The notes below the pieces were generated by a model. The model ran no database searches. It saw only the letters and a program-made list of their open reading frames with translations, and had not been told where the DNA came from. From a virus, in the IMG/VR virus record IMGVR_UViG_3300032242_000873, positions 1 through 31,946 of that record: a stretch of 31,946 bases of DNA; one strand, 5' to 3'. Position numbers and translations under genes: made by a program. This document shows positions 23,781 through 31,946 of this stretch, one piece after another; position 1 is the first letter of the stretch, and the number at the start of each line of letters is the position of its first letter.

Positions 23781-25952
23781 ATGACAACTCAAACACGTTC
23801 AAGTATTTACAATTATACAGCTAAGATTACAGCATATGATCCTGTGACTAAACTTGTCACATTAGATACCCCTGTAAATTTATCTTTAGGTACCAATGCT
23901 TATGTCGGCGGTGACATTAGTTCTAACTATAGTATTAGTGGTGTGTTAACTAAGGTGGATAGTGCAGTCCAATCAGGACAAAAACTTTCTAAGCCTACGA
24001 CCGATGATAATGGTAACTATGTTGGTATCTTTAATGTGCCTTCAACAACGTTTCAAACTGGTTCTAAAATATTCCGAATCGATAATAGAACAATTATAAC
24101 TGATGCAACGACTGCAACAACATTTGCTGAAGGCACTTTCTTTGCTTCTGGCTTGTCTACAACTTCACAGAAATTAGATTTTGGGCCATCAGTTGATTCT
24201 GCTGCACAATCATTTACACAAGTTAATCAACAATCTTCAACACAGATCAGTGTAACTCAAACGATTACTTTAAATCGTAGAGATCCAGTTGCACAAACAT
24301 TTATTATTGAAAAAGACAACTTTCCAAATGGTGTATTTCTCAACTCAATCAAATTGTTTTTCCAAAATAAACCAGCAGGTAATGCACCGATTACAATATC
24401 TATTATTCCAACAGTTAATGGTTATCCAGGTGGCACAGCATTAAGTTACTCGACTGTAACATTAACACCAAGCCAAGTTAATGTCTCAGCAACTCCACAC
24501 TACTTAGATTCCACAACATATACTCAATTTCAATTTGATGCGCCAGTGTATGTTCAATCTGGTGTACTATATGCTATTGTTGCAAAATCAAGTTCTCCAG
24601 ATTACATTCTTTATTTGGCACAACAGAACCAATTTGCAGTTCCTTCTACAGCAAAAATACTACCAACAGACGCAAACCCAGCAAATCCAACAAAAATTGG
24701 TGCGGCACCTTATGTTGGTGCGTTGTTTGAGTCACAAAATTCCATCACATGGACAGCAGACCAATCTAAAGATTTGATGTTTGTTATTGACCGTTGTGTG
24801 TTCTCAACCACAACCACAGCAAAAGTTCCATTTGTTATTCCCAATAATCTTCCATATAGAAAACTTGGAACACAAGATATTCTTTATAAGTTGGATGCAA
24901 ATAGTGTATCTCAAACAACAGGCAACTTTGCTAGAGATTCAGTAATTGATGCGTTAAATGTTACAACAACAGATTTTTCTCCAACTGCAACACAAATCAA
25001 TTACACATATCAAGCAACATTATTGAATGGTTATAATCCAACTCCAGAAACCAGTATTACTCCAGGTAGATTGGGTAGTCCAACACCAGATCATGTTTAT
25101 TTGAGTGATGGACAAGGAGAACGTGCATTGGTGAGAGCATCCAGCAACTCGTTTAGTTTGTATGCAACTATGTCTACAAAAGATCCTAGCGTGTCTCCAA
25201 TCATTTCAGATGACGGTGTTTCATTGTATTCTATTCGTTATCAAATCAACAACATGGGTATAGGTAACAATGTAATTTCTTTGGTGAATGCAGGCAACGG
25301 ATACTCAAGTCTAACATCTTCAAATATTTCAGTATCTGCACCAGATGTTGGCTCAAATACTGCGGTTTTGGGACTAACAGCAAATGCAAACGGTGCAATC
25401 ACATCGGTGTATGTTGCATATCCAGGTTCAGGTTACTTAACAACACCAACAGTTACGGTCACAGGAGCAAATGGAGTTCAAGCAATCGTAAACATCATAG
25501 GAGAAACATCTCCTAAAGGTGGTAACTCTATAGCTAAATACTTTACTAAGAAGGTTGTGTTGGCTCCAGGTAATGATTCTGGTGACTTGAGAGTATTCTA
25601 TAGTGCATATCGTCCAATAGGAACAAATGTATATGTGTACTACAAGATTCTTTCTTCACAAGACACACAACCATTCGAGTCGGGTAATTGGCAATTGATG
25701 ACAACAATGAATGGTGGGTTAAATCTTTATTCAACAAATAGAGACAACATCATCGAATATGAATGTGCACCAGGCGTATTTGCAAGTGGTGTAGCAAATA
25801 ACTATATTAGTTACTTGAGTACCAACGGTCAAAAATATACTTCTTTCATTCAATTTGCTATTAAGGTTGTATTGGCTACAAATGATAATACAACCGTTCC
25901 ATTTTTAACCGACATTCGTGCATTGGCGTTACCACCAGGAACTGGTATCTAA
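23781..25952 (+). CDS. Second half of the giant baseplate structural protein, separate gene
   Basis: A 723-aa protein starting 15 nt after the 1723-aa gene and in a different frame. Its sequence is what normally follows in the giant DUF4815-type proteins of cyanophage-like myoviruses: FNVPSTTFQTGSKIFRIDNR, then AEGTFFASGLSTTSQ, RDPVAQTFIIEKD near residue 168, GVFLNSIKLFFQNKP, NGYPGGTALSYSTVTLTP, YVGALFESQNSITWTADQSK and DLMFVIDRCVF. The C-terminal 230 residues include the Gly-Tyr beta module (SLVNAGNGYSSLTSS; YVAYPGSGYLTTPTVTVTG; about residues 496-573). The start (MTTQTRSSIYNY) has no Shine-Dalgarno sequence, only an AATAA stretch. It probably forms a complex with the preceding product in the outer baseplate. 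The split is judged from memory of the family and needs alignment. Confidence 0.7.
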   Translation: MTTQTRSSIYNYTAKITAYDPVTKLVTLDTPVNLSLGTNAYVGGDISSNYSISGVLTKVDSAVQSGQKLSKPTTDDNGNYVGIFNVPSTTFQTGSKIFRIDNRTIITDATTATTFAEGTFFASGLSTTSQKLDFGPSVDSAAQSFTQVNQQSSTQISVTQTITLNRRDPVAQTFIIEKDNFPNGVFLNSIKLFFQNKPAGNAPITISIIPTVNGYPGGTALSYSTVTLTPSQVNVSATPHYLDSTTYTQFQFDAPVYVQSGVLYAIVAKSSSPDYILYLAQQNQFAVPSTAKILPTDANPANPTKIGAAPYVGALFESQNSITWTADQSKDLMFVIDRCVFSTTTTAKVPFVIPNNLPYRKLGTQDILYKLDANSVSQTTGNFARDSVIDALNVTTTDFSPTATQINYTYQATLLNGYNPTPETSITPGRLGSPTPDHVYLSDGQGERALVRASSNSFSLYATMSTKDPSVSPIISDDGVSLYSIRYQINNMGIGNNVISLVNAGNGYSSLTSSNISVSAPDVGSNTAVLGLTANANGAITSVYVAYPGSGYLTTPTVTVTGANGVQAIVNIIGETSPKGGNSIAKYFTKKVVLAPGNDSGDLRVFYSAYRPIGTNVYVYYKILSSQDTQPFESGNWQLMTTMNGGLNLYSTNRDNIIEYECAPGVFASGVANNYISYLSTNGQKYTSFIQFAIKVVLATNDNTTVPFLTDIRALALPPGTGI

Positions 25953-25953
25953 T

Positions 25954-26175
25954 ATGAACTTAGTCAAGATTACGGGCACAAATTATGTCCGAGATATTAA
26001 TAGTATGGCTATCATGCCTATAGATAATACTGAAAAAAATGAGTATTATGCTAAACTTCGTGTGATTAAGAACCAAAAAGACGAAATAAATAAGATAAGG
26101 TCTGAAATCGATGACATTAAATCGGATGTCAGTGAGATAAAAGGTCTACTGAAACAACTTATAGGTAAAGAATAA
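25954..26175 (+). CDS. Small coiled-coil structural protein
   Basis: A 73-aa protein. The N-terminus [20 protein letters not shown] is a form found in small proteins at this locus of T4-like environmental phages, which decides the start at 25954 over an in-frame ATG at 25918 that would overlap the previous gene by 35 nt. Residues about 33-72 are a charged heptad helix ([20 protein letters not shown], then [14 protein letters not shown]), likely a coiled coil. It starts one base after the 723-aa gene's stop, and its own stop overlaps the next fibre ATG (TAATG), so production is coupled to the fibre. A trimerisation or attachment role for the fibre is plausible; function unknown. Confidence 0.75.
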   Translation: MNLVKITGTNYVRDINSMAIMPIDNTEKNEYYAKLRVIKNQKDEINKIRSEIDDIKSDVSEIKGLLKQLIGKE

Positions 26176-29100
26176 TGGCAAATACAGTTCCAATTTTAGG
26201 TTATGCTAACACCTTTGGTGATTGGGTTGTTGCGACTAACGCAAATTCAAATGAAATCAACATCATTGGCAAATCAAATTGGACAAAAGATTCTGGCCAA
26301 TTGATTTTAAATGGTGGACCAACAAGTTTACAAGTCGGTAATAATGCTATCATTCAAGGCCAACTCCAAGTTACAGGTACTTCATCGTTTGCAACTATTG
26401 ACAATAACTTAACTGTTGGTGGCCAAGTATATTTAACTAATACAACACAAAGTTTGGCAGTTTCAGGACCTATGTTTGCCAATGGTAAACTATATGCAAC
26501 AAACACTGGCATTAGTTTACAAGTTTCTAACAATACGGTTATGGGTGGTTACTTAAGCGTTGCAGGTAACACCAACATTGCAAACACACTAACAGTTACA
26601 CAAAATACTACACTGCAAGCCAATTTAGCAGTGTCATTGAATGCGAACATCACAGGAAATATTGTTACTCAAAATAACATAAATGTGTACGGCACTTCAA
26701 CATCAAACATTGTACAAGCCAATAACTTAGTAAATACAACTACAATCAGCGTTGTTGGAAATACATATTCAGGTAATATTGTTGCAAACAATGCAATCAA
26801 CACCACAACATTAGTTGCATCAGGTTCAGCAGCTTTTAATACCACCATCACTGTCACTAACGGTGCTACAATTGGTGGCATCAATATCACACCATTTGCA
26901 ATCGCCGCTTATACTGCACAGAATACTACTGCAAACTTTGCGAATGCGGCATTCTTGGTTGCTAACAGTGCTTCAGCAAACACGGTGATAACACAAGGCG
27001 TGGACGCAAACCAAAATACTGTTATTGCTTCGGCGCAGTCTTTTGCTAACAGTGCGTTTTTGGTGGCAAACAGCGCATCATCTAATACTATTGTAACGCA
27101 AGGTGTAGATGCTAACCAAAATACTGTTATCGCCTCGGCACAATCATATGCTAACAGTGCATTCTTGGTGGCCAATAGTGCTTCCGGAAATACTGTTATA
27201 ACACAAGGTGTTGATGCTACACAAAACACCAATATTGCTTCTGCACAATCATATGCTAACAGCGCATATACTTTAGCCAATAATCTCCAAAGTGGTGCAC
27301 AAACACTTACAACACTTACTGTAACAAGTAATACTGCTTTGAATGGATACGCAAATACTAAAGACATTGGTATTGCAGGTAATGTGTATATGTCAAGCAC
27401 AAGCACATTGAATGTTCCAAACTTTTTGGATATGCACAATTCAACATCTAGTGCAAACATTTATAATTTATCTGTTGGTTATGGTGGTCTAAGTGTATTA
27501 GGTAACTTTACTATTCAAGGTTCAACAATTTATAACACACCAACATTCATATTGAGTACCGGCACTCCGTTGGTTACAGGACAATATGCACAGTTTGGTG
27601 TATTCAGAACAGCAAACAACTCTGCGAATGGTGTGTCAGCAAACTCATACATTCGTTGGAATGAAACAAATGGAAGATTTGATGTAACTGCAAACTCTTT
27701 GGTTGGCACTTACTCGAATATGTTGCTTGCTTCTGATATTTCAGACTCTATCAGCACAACAAGTAGCACAACTGTTGCATCAGCTACGGCGGTAAGAACT
27801 ACCGCAAACTTAGCGCAAGCATCATATAATGCACAAAATACAACTGCTATCTTTGCTAATGCAGTATTTACATTAGCGAACACACACTCCAACAACATCA
27901 CAACAATACAAGGTGTTGATACTACTCAGAACACAGCAATCTCTGCGGCTCAAGCAACTGCAAGTGCAGCATATACCGCACAAAATACTACAGCAACATT
28001 TGCTAATGCGGCTTTCACACAAGCAAATGCATGGAATACATTCTATACAACTGGTGGTACAATTACAGGTGATGTTGGTGTTACAGGTAACTTGTTCGTT
28101 AACGGTACAACATCTTACATCAACGTAGCAACGTTCCAAACTGTTGATTCATTAATTGAACTGGCGGCTAACAACCTGTCAGATACAGTTGATATTGGTT
28201 TCTATGGCCAGTATGTGAGTTCTGGTACCAAATTTTCTGGTCTTGCAAGAAAAGCAGGCGGTAATTACGTATTGTTCCAAGGGGTACAGAGTAATCCAAC
28301 AAGTAACAACATTGGTACAATCACTCCAGCAAATTATGCAACTCTGTCTGCAAACATTACAGCAGGTTCAATTACAGCATCACAGGCAATTGGTATTGCA
28401 TCTGGTGGTACTAATCAAACATCATTTACCAACGATACGATCACACTATTTAATGGAACATCGATTGCTTCATTAGCAAATCCATCAATATCAACCGGTT
28501 GGGTTGGTGGTCCATTGTCTATCCCACAAGTTAACATCGACAAATATGGCCGCATTATAGGCGTTCAAGCATATGCGGGTCCAGGTGGTGCACAAGGTCC
28601 AACGGGTGCACAAGGTGCCACAGGTGCTCAAGGTGCACAAGGTTTCCAAGGTGCAACTGGTGCACAGGGTCCACAAGGCGTCCAGGGCGCAACTGGTGCT
28701 CAAGGTGCAACAGGTTTCCAAGGTGCAACTGGTGCGCAAGGTGCACAAGGTTTCCAAGGTGCAACTGGTGCGCAAGGTGCACAAGGTTTCACTTCAGGTG
28801 CTTACTCATTCGTGACAGCTTTGGCGATTGGTGTTCAAGGTTCCCAATCATCAGGTTTCTTAACTGGTTCTAAAGCAAACTTCTCAGATACAACAAATGC
28901 AACATCAACAACAACAGGTGCCATAGTAACAGCGGGTGGTGTTGGTATAGCACAAGATGTGTATGCTGGTGGTAACGTTACAGCTTATTCAGACTTAAGA
29001 TTAAAAGAAAATCTTGAAATTATCCAAAATGCATTAGAGAAAGTTTCTAAGATTAATGGATATACATACACAAGAAAAGATTTTAACAATAGAAAAGAAA

Positions 29101-29261
29101 CGGGTGTTATTGCTCAAGAAATCTTGGAAGTTCTACCTGAAGCAGTGTTTGGTTCTGAATATACCACATACTCTGTTGCGTATGGTAACATGATGGGCTT
29201 AATGATTGAAGCTATCAAAGAATTGAAAGCAGAAATTGAAGAACTAAAGAAGGGTAAATAA
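26175..29261 (+). CDS. Collagen-like tail fibre with C-terminal S74 intramolecular chaperone
   Basis: A 1028-aa fibre protein. Residues 1-255 are beta repeats of the form [10 protein letters not shown] and [13 protein letters not shown]. Residues about 259-363 are three 35-residue repeats ([20 protein letters not shown]). Residues about 640-735 hold a VDIGFYG domain shared with the fibre at 29878. Residues 802-873 are 24 collagen-type Gly-X-Y triplets. The end is a Peptidase_S74 chaperone starting YSDLRLKEN, with Ser939 and Lys944 as the presumed catalytic dyad, then [17 protein letters not shown] and a coiled-coil tail. In this family the chaperone trimerises the fibre and cuts itself off before the serine, here releasing about 90 residues. 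TAATG couples it to the 73-aa gene; a coupled small gene follows. Confidence 0.88.
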   Translation: MANTVPILGYANTFGDWVVATNANSNEINIIGKSNWTKDSGQLILNGGPTSLQVGNNAIIQGQLQVTGTSSFATIDNNLTVGGQVYLTNTTQSLAVSGPMFANGKLYATNTGISLQVSNNTVMGGYLSVAGNTNIANTLTVTQNTTLQANLAVSLNANITGNIVTQNNINVYGTSTSNIVQANNLVNTTTISVVGNTYSGNIVANNAINTTTLVASGSAAFNTTITVTNGATIGGINITPFAIAAYTAQNTTANFANAAFLVANSASANTVITQGVDANQNTVIASAQSFANSAFLVANSASSNTIVTQGVDANQNTVIASAQSYANSAFLVANSASGNTVITQGVDATQNTNIASAQSYANSAYTLANNLQSGAQTLTTLTVTSNTALNGYANTKDIGIAGNVYMSSTSTLNVPNFLDMHNSTSSANIYNLSVGYGGLSVLGNFTIQGSTIYNTPTFILSTGTPLVTGQYAQFGVFRTANNSANGVSANSYIRWNETNGRFDVTANSLVGTYSNMLLASDISDSISTTSSTTVASATAVRTTANLAQASYNAQNTTAIFANAVFTLANTHSNNITTIQGVDTTQNTAISAAQATASAAYTAQNTTATFANAAFTQANAWNTFYTTGGTITGDVGVTGNLFVNGTTSYINVATFQTVDSLIELAANNLSDTVDIGFYGQYVSSGTKFSGLARKAGGNYVLFQGVQSNPTSNNIGTITPANYATLSANITAGSITASQAIGIASGGTNQTSFTNDTITLFNGTSIASLANPSISTGWVGGPLSIPQVNIDKYGRIIGVQAYAGPGGAQGPTGAQGATGAQGAQGFQGATGAQGPQGVQGATGAQGATGFQGATGAQGAQGFQGATGAQGAQGFTSGAYSFVTALAIGVQGSQSSGFLTGSKANFSDTTNATSTTTGAIVTAGGVGIAQDVYAGGNVTAYSDLRLKENLEIIQNALEKVSKINGYTYTRKDFNNRKETGVIAQEILEVLPEAVFGSEYTTYSVAYGNMMGLMIEAIKELKAEIEELKKGK
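26949..27263 (+). repeat. Three 105-bp tandem coding repeats in the fibre
   Basis: Copies begin at 26949, 27054 and 27159, each encoding 35 residues starting AFLVANSAS and containing TQGVDA; a partial fourth starts at 27264 (AYTLANN). The protein repeat is well kept while codons differ between copies, for example GCA TTC TTG against GCG TTT TTG. This indicates an old repeat held by selection rather than a recent duplication. Confidence 0.88.
28578..28793 (+). repeat. Collagen-like Gly-X-Y repeat, 24 triplets
   Basis: Twenty-four consecutive Gly-X-Y codon triplets run within the fibre gene, mostly GAQ, GAT and GFQ, with few prolines at X. A longer DNA unit encoding [12 protein letters not shown] recurs nearly exactly at the 3' end of the tract. 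The tract lies just before the C-terminal region that leads to the S74 chaperone, so it would form a rigid triple-helical rod. Confidence 0.93.
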
Positions 29262-29608
29262 TGGCTGCATATCAAGACATTTACCTGGACAAGGGTATTG
29301 ATTTCTCTGAGCAATTGGCTTTGTCTGATGATTATGGAAATTCATACAACCTTGCAAACTTTTCAGTTTCTTCTCAGGCTAGAATTTCTTATATTTCATC
29401 AAACGTGGCAATAGCCTTTGTGTCCACAATCACCGATGCTGCAAATGGAGTAGTGACACTATCAGCCAACTCTGCGGTGACGTCCAACGTTGTTCCAAAC
29501 AATGTAGGTAAGCTGGTCTATGACGTTGTTGTAACCGATAATGTACACGGTAAGAAAAGTCGAGTTCTTGAAGGACAAATCTACGTATCACCAAACACCA
29601 CAAGGTAA
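29261..29608 (+). CDS. Small beta-sandwich fibre/baseplate-associated protein
   Basis: A 115-aa protein with a short acidic N-terminus (YQDIYLDKGIDFSEQLALSD) followed by alternating beta strands (FSVSSQARISYI; GVVTLSANSAV; GKLVYDVVVTDNVHGKKSRV) and the ending EGQIYVSP. The form resembles small Ig-like or receptor-binding-accessory N-domains found beside fibres in environmental T4-like phages, where ligand and function are not established. The ATG overlaps the fibre stop (TAATG) and it ends 8 nt before the next small gene, so all three are likely made in linked amounts. It may cap or link fibres; no enzyme motif. Confidence 0.7.
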   Translation: MAAYQDIYLDKGIDFSEQLALSDDYGNSYNLANFSVSSQARISYISSNVAIAFVSTITDAANGVVTLSANSAVTSNVVPNNVGKLVYDVVVTDNVHGKKSRVLEGQIYVSPNTTR

Positions 29609-29616
29609 GGTGAAAA

Positions 29617-29841
29617 ATGGCAATAAATGTAAAAGTTTCTAGTGGGCCAACAATACATGCTGTGGTTCCGACCGGTGTATCACAGAGAGTTTCTTCCACA
29701 ACAGTTTTCCAAGGTGCATCCAATGCTGACGCAACTGCTCAGGCTGCTTTCGTTCAAGCTAATGCAGCCTTCATACAAGCAAATTCATCTTATACTCTAG
29801 CAAATACCTTGTCCCAAACAATTGATGCTGGCTCATTTTAA
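29617..29841 (+). CDS. Small fibre-associated protein with Ala-Phe-Gln-Ala-Asn repeat
   Basis: A 74-aa protein. The N-terminal half is beta-like (INVKVSSGPTIHAVVPTGVS). The C-terminal half repeats AAFVQANAAFIQANSSYTLA, the same motif found in the fibre repeats at 26949 and in the 626-aa protein at 15900-16010. AAGGTG (29607-29612) lies 4 nt before the ATG, a usable ribosome binding site. It lies between two fibre genes. The shared motif suggests that it co-folds with, or binds, the same part of the fibres. Function is not known from sequence. Confidence 0.65.
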   Translation: MAINVKVSSGPTIHAVVPTGVSQRVSSTTVFQGASNADATAQAAFVQANAAFIQANSSYTLANTLSQTIDAGSF

Positions 29842-29847
29842 TAAATA
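29840..29847 (+). promoter_or_regulatory. T4-type late promoter (AATAAATA) for the second fibre
   Basis: AATAAATA fits the NATAAATA late box and lies 30 nt before the ATG at 29878, similar to the 28-nt distance at the gp48 promoter. It begins at the stop codon of the 74-aa gene and occupies one of the few longer gaps on this strand (36 bp). AGAGGA (29865-29870) follows as a ribosome binding site. A chance match is possible in AT-rich DNA. Confidence 0.45.
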
Positions 29848-29877
29848 GAAGTATAATAATAATAAGAGGACCAAAAA

Positions 29878-31830
29878 ATGGCCGTATCAAATACCAGCAT
29901 CCTGATTAAGCGTTCTAGTACAACGACAAATCCAGGAACCCTAAAATCGGGCGAACTTGCTTACTCATATGCTTCCAACACACTGTATTTCGGTACAGTT
30001 GGTGGTAACGGAACGATGAATATTGGTGGTCAATACTACACCAGTGCGATTGATAACTCTACAAATAATGCAACGGGTGGAACTCTTGTTAAGAGAGATG
30101 CAACAGGTAATGCAGCTTTTAACTACATCACTGCAAACATTATTGGTACAATCATCGGTAATGCAAATACCGCCAGCTACCTATACAATCCACAGAACTT
30201 CTCCATCTCTGGTGGTGATATTGCAGCTTCAGCAGTTGTATTTGATGGTCAACATCCTGTAGCACTAAATGCTTCTCTGAATGCTGTTTCAGGTCTATCT
30301 GCTGGTACATACGGTTCTACTACAGCAATTCCTGTTATCGGGCTTTCTGCAAATGGTCGTGTCACTTCTATCAGTACAGCAGCCATTTCAACATCATTTA
30401 ACATTTCTGATGGTACAAACAGCAACACTATCAATGCTGGTGCCACATTCTATCATCAAGGTGCTGGTGGTATTACAACAACAGTATCTGGCAACACAGT
30501 AACAATTGGTACAAACAATACAATTTTACGTGCAAATACTGCAAGTGCTGGCCAACAAACAATTTCTACAGACTTGACTGTTGCAGGTAACTTGATTGTT
30601 ACTGGTACACAGACAATCATCAACACTTCAACGGTATCAACAAACGATTCTTTGCTTAAATTAGCAGCAAACAACTATGTTGCTGACGTAGTTGATATTG
30701 GTTTTTATGGTGAATCTAATACAGGAACATCCATCGCTTATCATGGTTTGATCCGTGAAGGTTCTGGTGGTACTAATGCAGGTTCATTCTATCTGTTCAA
30801 GAACTTAGCAACAGACCCAACAGGCAATACCGTTAACTATGCAGGTCTATCTAAAGCTACATTGTATGCTGATCTAACAGGCTCTACAGGTCTTCCAGTT
30901 GCAACAGGTATCTCTGGTCTTGCATCTGGTGCAGCAACATTCTTGTCTACACCTTCTAGCACAAACTTTGCTTCATTGTTAACCGATGAAACAGGAACAG
31001 GTGTGGTTGTATTCAATAATACACCAACATTCATTACACCAAATCTTGGTGTTGCAAATGCTGCACAATATAACATTGGTACATTAACATATTCCGCATC
31101 ACAGGCATTTAGTAAGTTACAGACTGATGCAAATAGTTTCTCACAAGTTGTTCTACAGAACTCCAACACAGGAACACAAGCATCCGTAGACTTTATTGTT
31201 TCTAACGGAATTTCAGCCGACAACCATTGGTATGGTGACTTCGGTATGAATGGTCCAAATTTCGTTGGCGATGGAGCATTTGGCGCAGCGAATAGTGTTT
31301 ATTTGTATGCGGATGGTGCAGACCTTGCAATTGGTACAACATCCGCAAATGCAATTCACTTTGTTGTGAATAATGGAACAACAGATGCATTGAAGATTGA
31401 TGCAAATGGTTTCATTTCTACAAGCCAAGCGTTGACAGTTCCTTATGGTGGTACTGGTGGTGCATACTTTGCACCAGGTGGTTTGTTGCTTGGTAACGGA
31501 ACAGGAGCATTTAGCACTCTTGCCAATTCATCAGTCACTGTAACAGGTCTAGGTGCTGCAAACAGTACAGTAACTTCTGTAACAGTAGATGCGTATGGCA
31601 GAACAACTGCTTTAACATACTCTGCAATTTCAGGCCTAACAGTTGGTCAAGGTGGTACAGGTGTGTCATCATTCACCACAAACGGTATCACATACGGCAA
31701 TGGCTCAGGTGCATTGCAGGTAACAGCGGCAGCAGGAACAGCAGATCAAGCATGGACTAACCAAATTATGACAGTAACTAATGCAGGTGTACCAGTTTGG
31801 TCTTCTGCACTAGATGGAGGCACTTTCTAA
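29878..31830 (+). CDS. Second tail fibre protein
   Basis: A 650-aa fibre protein. The N-terminus (SILIKRSSTTTNPGTLKSGE, then LAYSYASNTLYFG) is the LKSGELAYS-type attachment repeat common in phage fibres. Residues about 240-345 contain DSLLKLAANN, VDIGFYG, HGLIREG and YLFKNLATDPTGN, the same domain as in the fibre at 26175. The C-terminus holds GGTG repeats (LTVPYGGTGGAYF; VGQGGTGVSSFTTNGITYGN) ending in LDGGTF. There is no S74 chaperone, collagen tract or enzyme motif, and the protein ends on the plain stop at 31828-31830. AGAGGA 7 nt upstream and a late-type box suggest separate late expression. It may be the proximal part of a fibre whose distal part is encoded downstream, outside the window. 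Confidence 0.78.
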   Translation: MAVSNTSILIKRSSTTTNPGTLKSGELAYSYASNTLYFGTVGGNGTMNIGGQYYTSAIDNSTNNATGGTLVKRDATGNAAFNYITANIIGTIIGNANTASYLYNPQNFSISGGDIAASAVVFDGQHPVALNASLNAVSGLSAGTYGSTTAIPVIGLSANGRVTSISTAAISTSFNISDGTNSNTINAGATFYHQGAGGITTTVSGNTVTIGTNNTILRANTASAGQQTISTDLTVAGNLIVTGTQTIINTSTVSTNDSLLKLAANNYVADVVDIGFYGESNTGTSIAYHGLIREGSGGTNAGSFYLFKNLATDPTGNTVNYAGLSKATLYADLTGSTGLPVATGISGLASGAATFLSTPSSTNFASLLTDETGTGVVVFNNTPTFITPNLGVANAAQYNIGTLTYSASQAFSKLQTDANSFSQVVLQNSNTGTQASVDFIVSNGISADNHWYGDFGMNGPNFVGDGAFGAANSVYLYADGADLAIGTTSANAIHFVVNNGTTDALKIDANGFISTSQALTVPYGGTGGAYFAPGGLLLGNGTGAFSTLANSSVTVTGLGAANSTVTSVTVDAYGRTTALTYSAISGLTVGQGGTGVSSFTTNGITYGNGSGALQVTAAAGTADQAWTNQIMTVTNAGVPVWSSALDGGTF

Positions 31831-31855
31831 ATACATTATTAAATAGGAGTTTGAT

Positions 31856-31946
31856 ATGAGTGATGACCGTTTTATGAAGCATTATGTTAAAGTTGCAAAT
31901 GCTACAATAAGTGAAAGTGTTCTTCGGAGTGTAAATTTACAAGCTA
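31856..31946 (+). CDS. Start of a further plus-strand gene (cut by right edge)
   Basis: ATG at 31856 follows AGGAG (31845-31849) at 6 nt, the best Shine-Dalgarno sequence in the plus block, and the frame is open to the end of the window. The 30 visible residues begin MSDDRFMKHYVKVANATISE and look helical. A TCTAAATA at 31826-31833 is a weak late-box variant. Too short to identify; a structural or fibre-related protein is likely from position. Confidence 0.6.
   Translation, partial: MSDDRFMKHYVKVANATISESVLRSVNLQA

Noticed and set aside
25918-25953. N-terminal extension of the 73-aa coiled-coil protein
   Set aside because: It would overlap the 723-aa gene by 35 nt, and [14 protein letters not shown] looks like the true family N-terminus.
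26909-27460. 183-aa minus-strand frame
   Set aside because: Antisense shadow of the fibre's 35-residue repeats; hydrophobic, repetitive, no start signals, inside a strong plus-strand gene.
28491-28784. Cys/Thr-rich minus-strand frames opposite the collagen tract
   Set aside because: They are reverse readings of the Gly-X-Y codons (for example CTLxTSCTLE repeats), an artefact of the DNA repeat.
30837-31223. 128-aa minus-strand frame
   Set aside because: Lies fully inside the second fibre gene, with no promoter, ribosome binding site or recognisable protein features.

Overview
This window is the tail and baseplate module of a T4-like myovirus (Caudoviricetes). At least ten proteins resemble T4 baseplate, tail-tube or head-completion proteins: gp4, gp48, gp53, gp27, gp5 (as two separate genes), gp25, gp6, gp7, gp8, gp26 and gp54. 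The DNA is AT-rich, genes are packed almost without gaps, and several junctions use the one-base TAATG stop/start overlap. The structural proteins look most like those of environmental T4-like phages such as cyanophages and marine or freshwater myoviruses. Nothing in the window identifies the host.

Left block (about 1-3647, all minus strand, read right to left): gp4-like head-completion nuclease, a conserved 209-aa structural protein of unknown role, a gp54-like tail-tube initiator, gp26, a short downstream frame overlapping gp26, and the N-terminal 316 residues of a probable tape-measure protein that runs off the left edge in a 33-bp tandem repeat. The gp26/short-frame junction carries a convincing programmed -1 frameshift signal: two canonical slippery heptamers followed 5-8 nt later by a long stem. 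It sits directly before the probable tape-measure gene, as the lambda G/GT chaperone pair sits before gene H.

Right block (3680 to the end, all plus strand): starts 32 bp from gp4 behind a T4-late-type CATAAATA box. It runs tail-tube cap gp48, wedge gp53, hub gp27, a gp5 OB-fold alone, a helical 287-aa protein where T4 has the lysozyme domain, the gp5 beta-helix spike, an unrecognised 276-aa protein, wedge proteins gp25, gp6 and gp7, a fibre-like protein, gp8, a 1723-aa plus 723-aa pair that looks like a split giant structural protein, a 73-aa coiled-coil protein, a collagen-like fibre with an S74 self-cleaving chaperone, two small fibre-associated proteins, a second fibre behind another late-type promoter, and a gene cut by the right edge.

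Together these genes build the central spike and hub, the six wedges, the tube start and the peripheral fibres. No tRNA, integrase, insertion sequence or CRISPR array was seen, and no intergenic stretch exceeds about 50 bp. The strongest candidate for a little-described system is the gp26 frameshift cassette. Also notable are the three-gene gp5 arrangement and a Gly-Tyr beta module recurring in four baseplate proteins.
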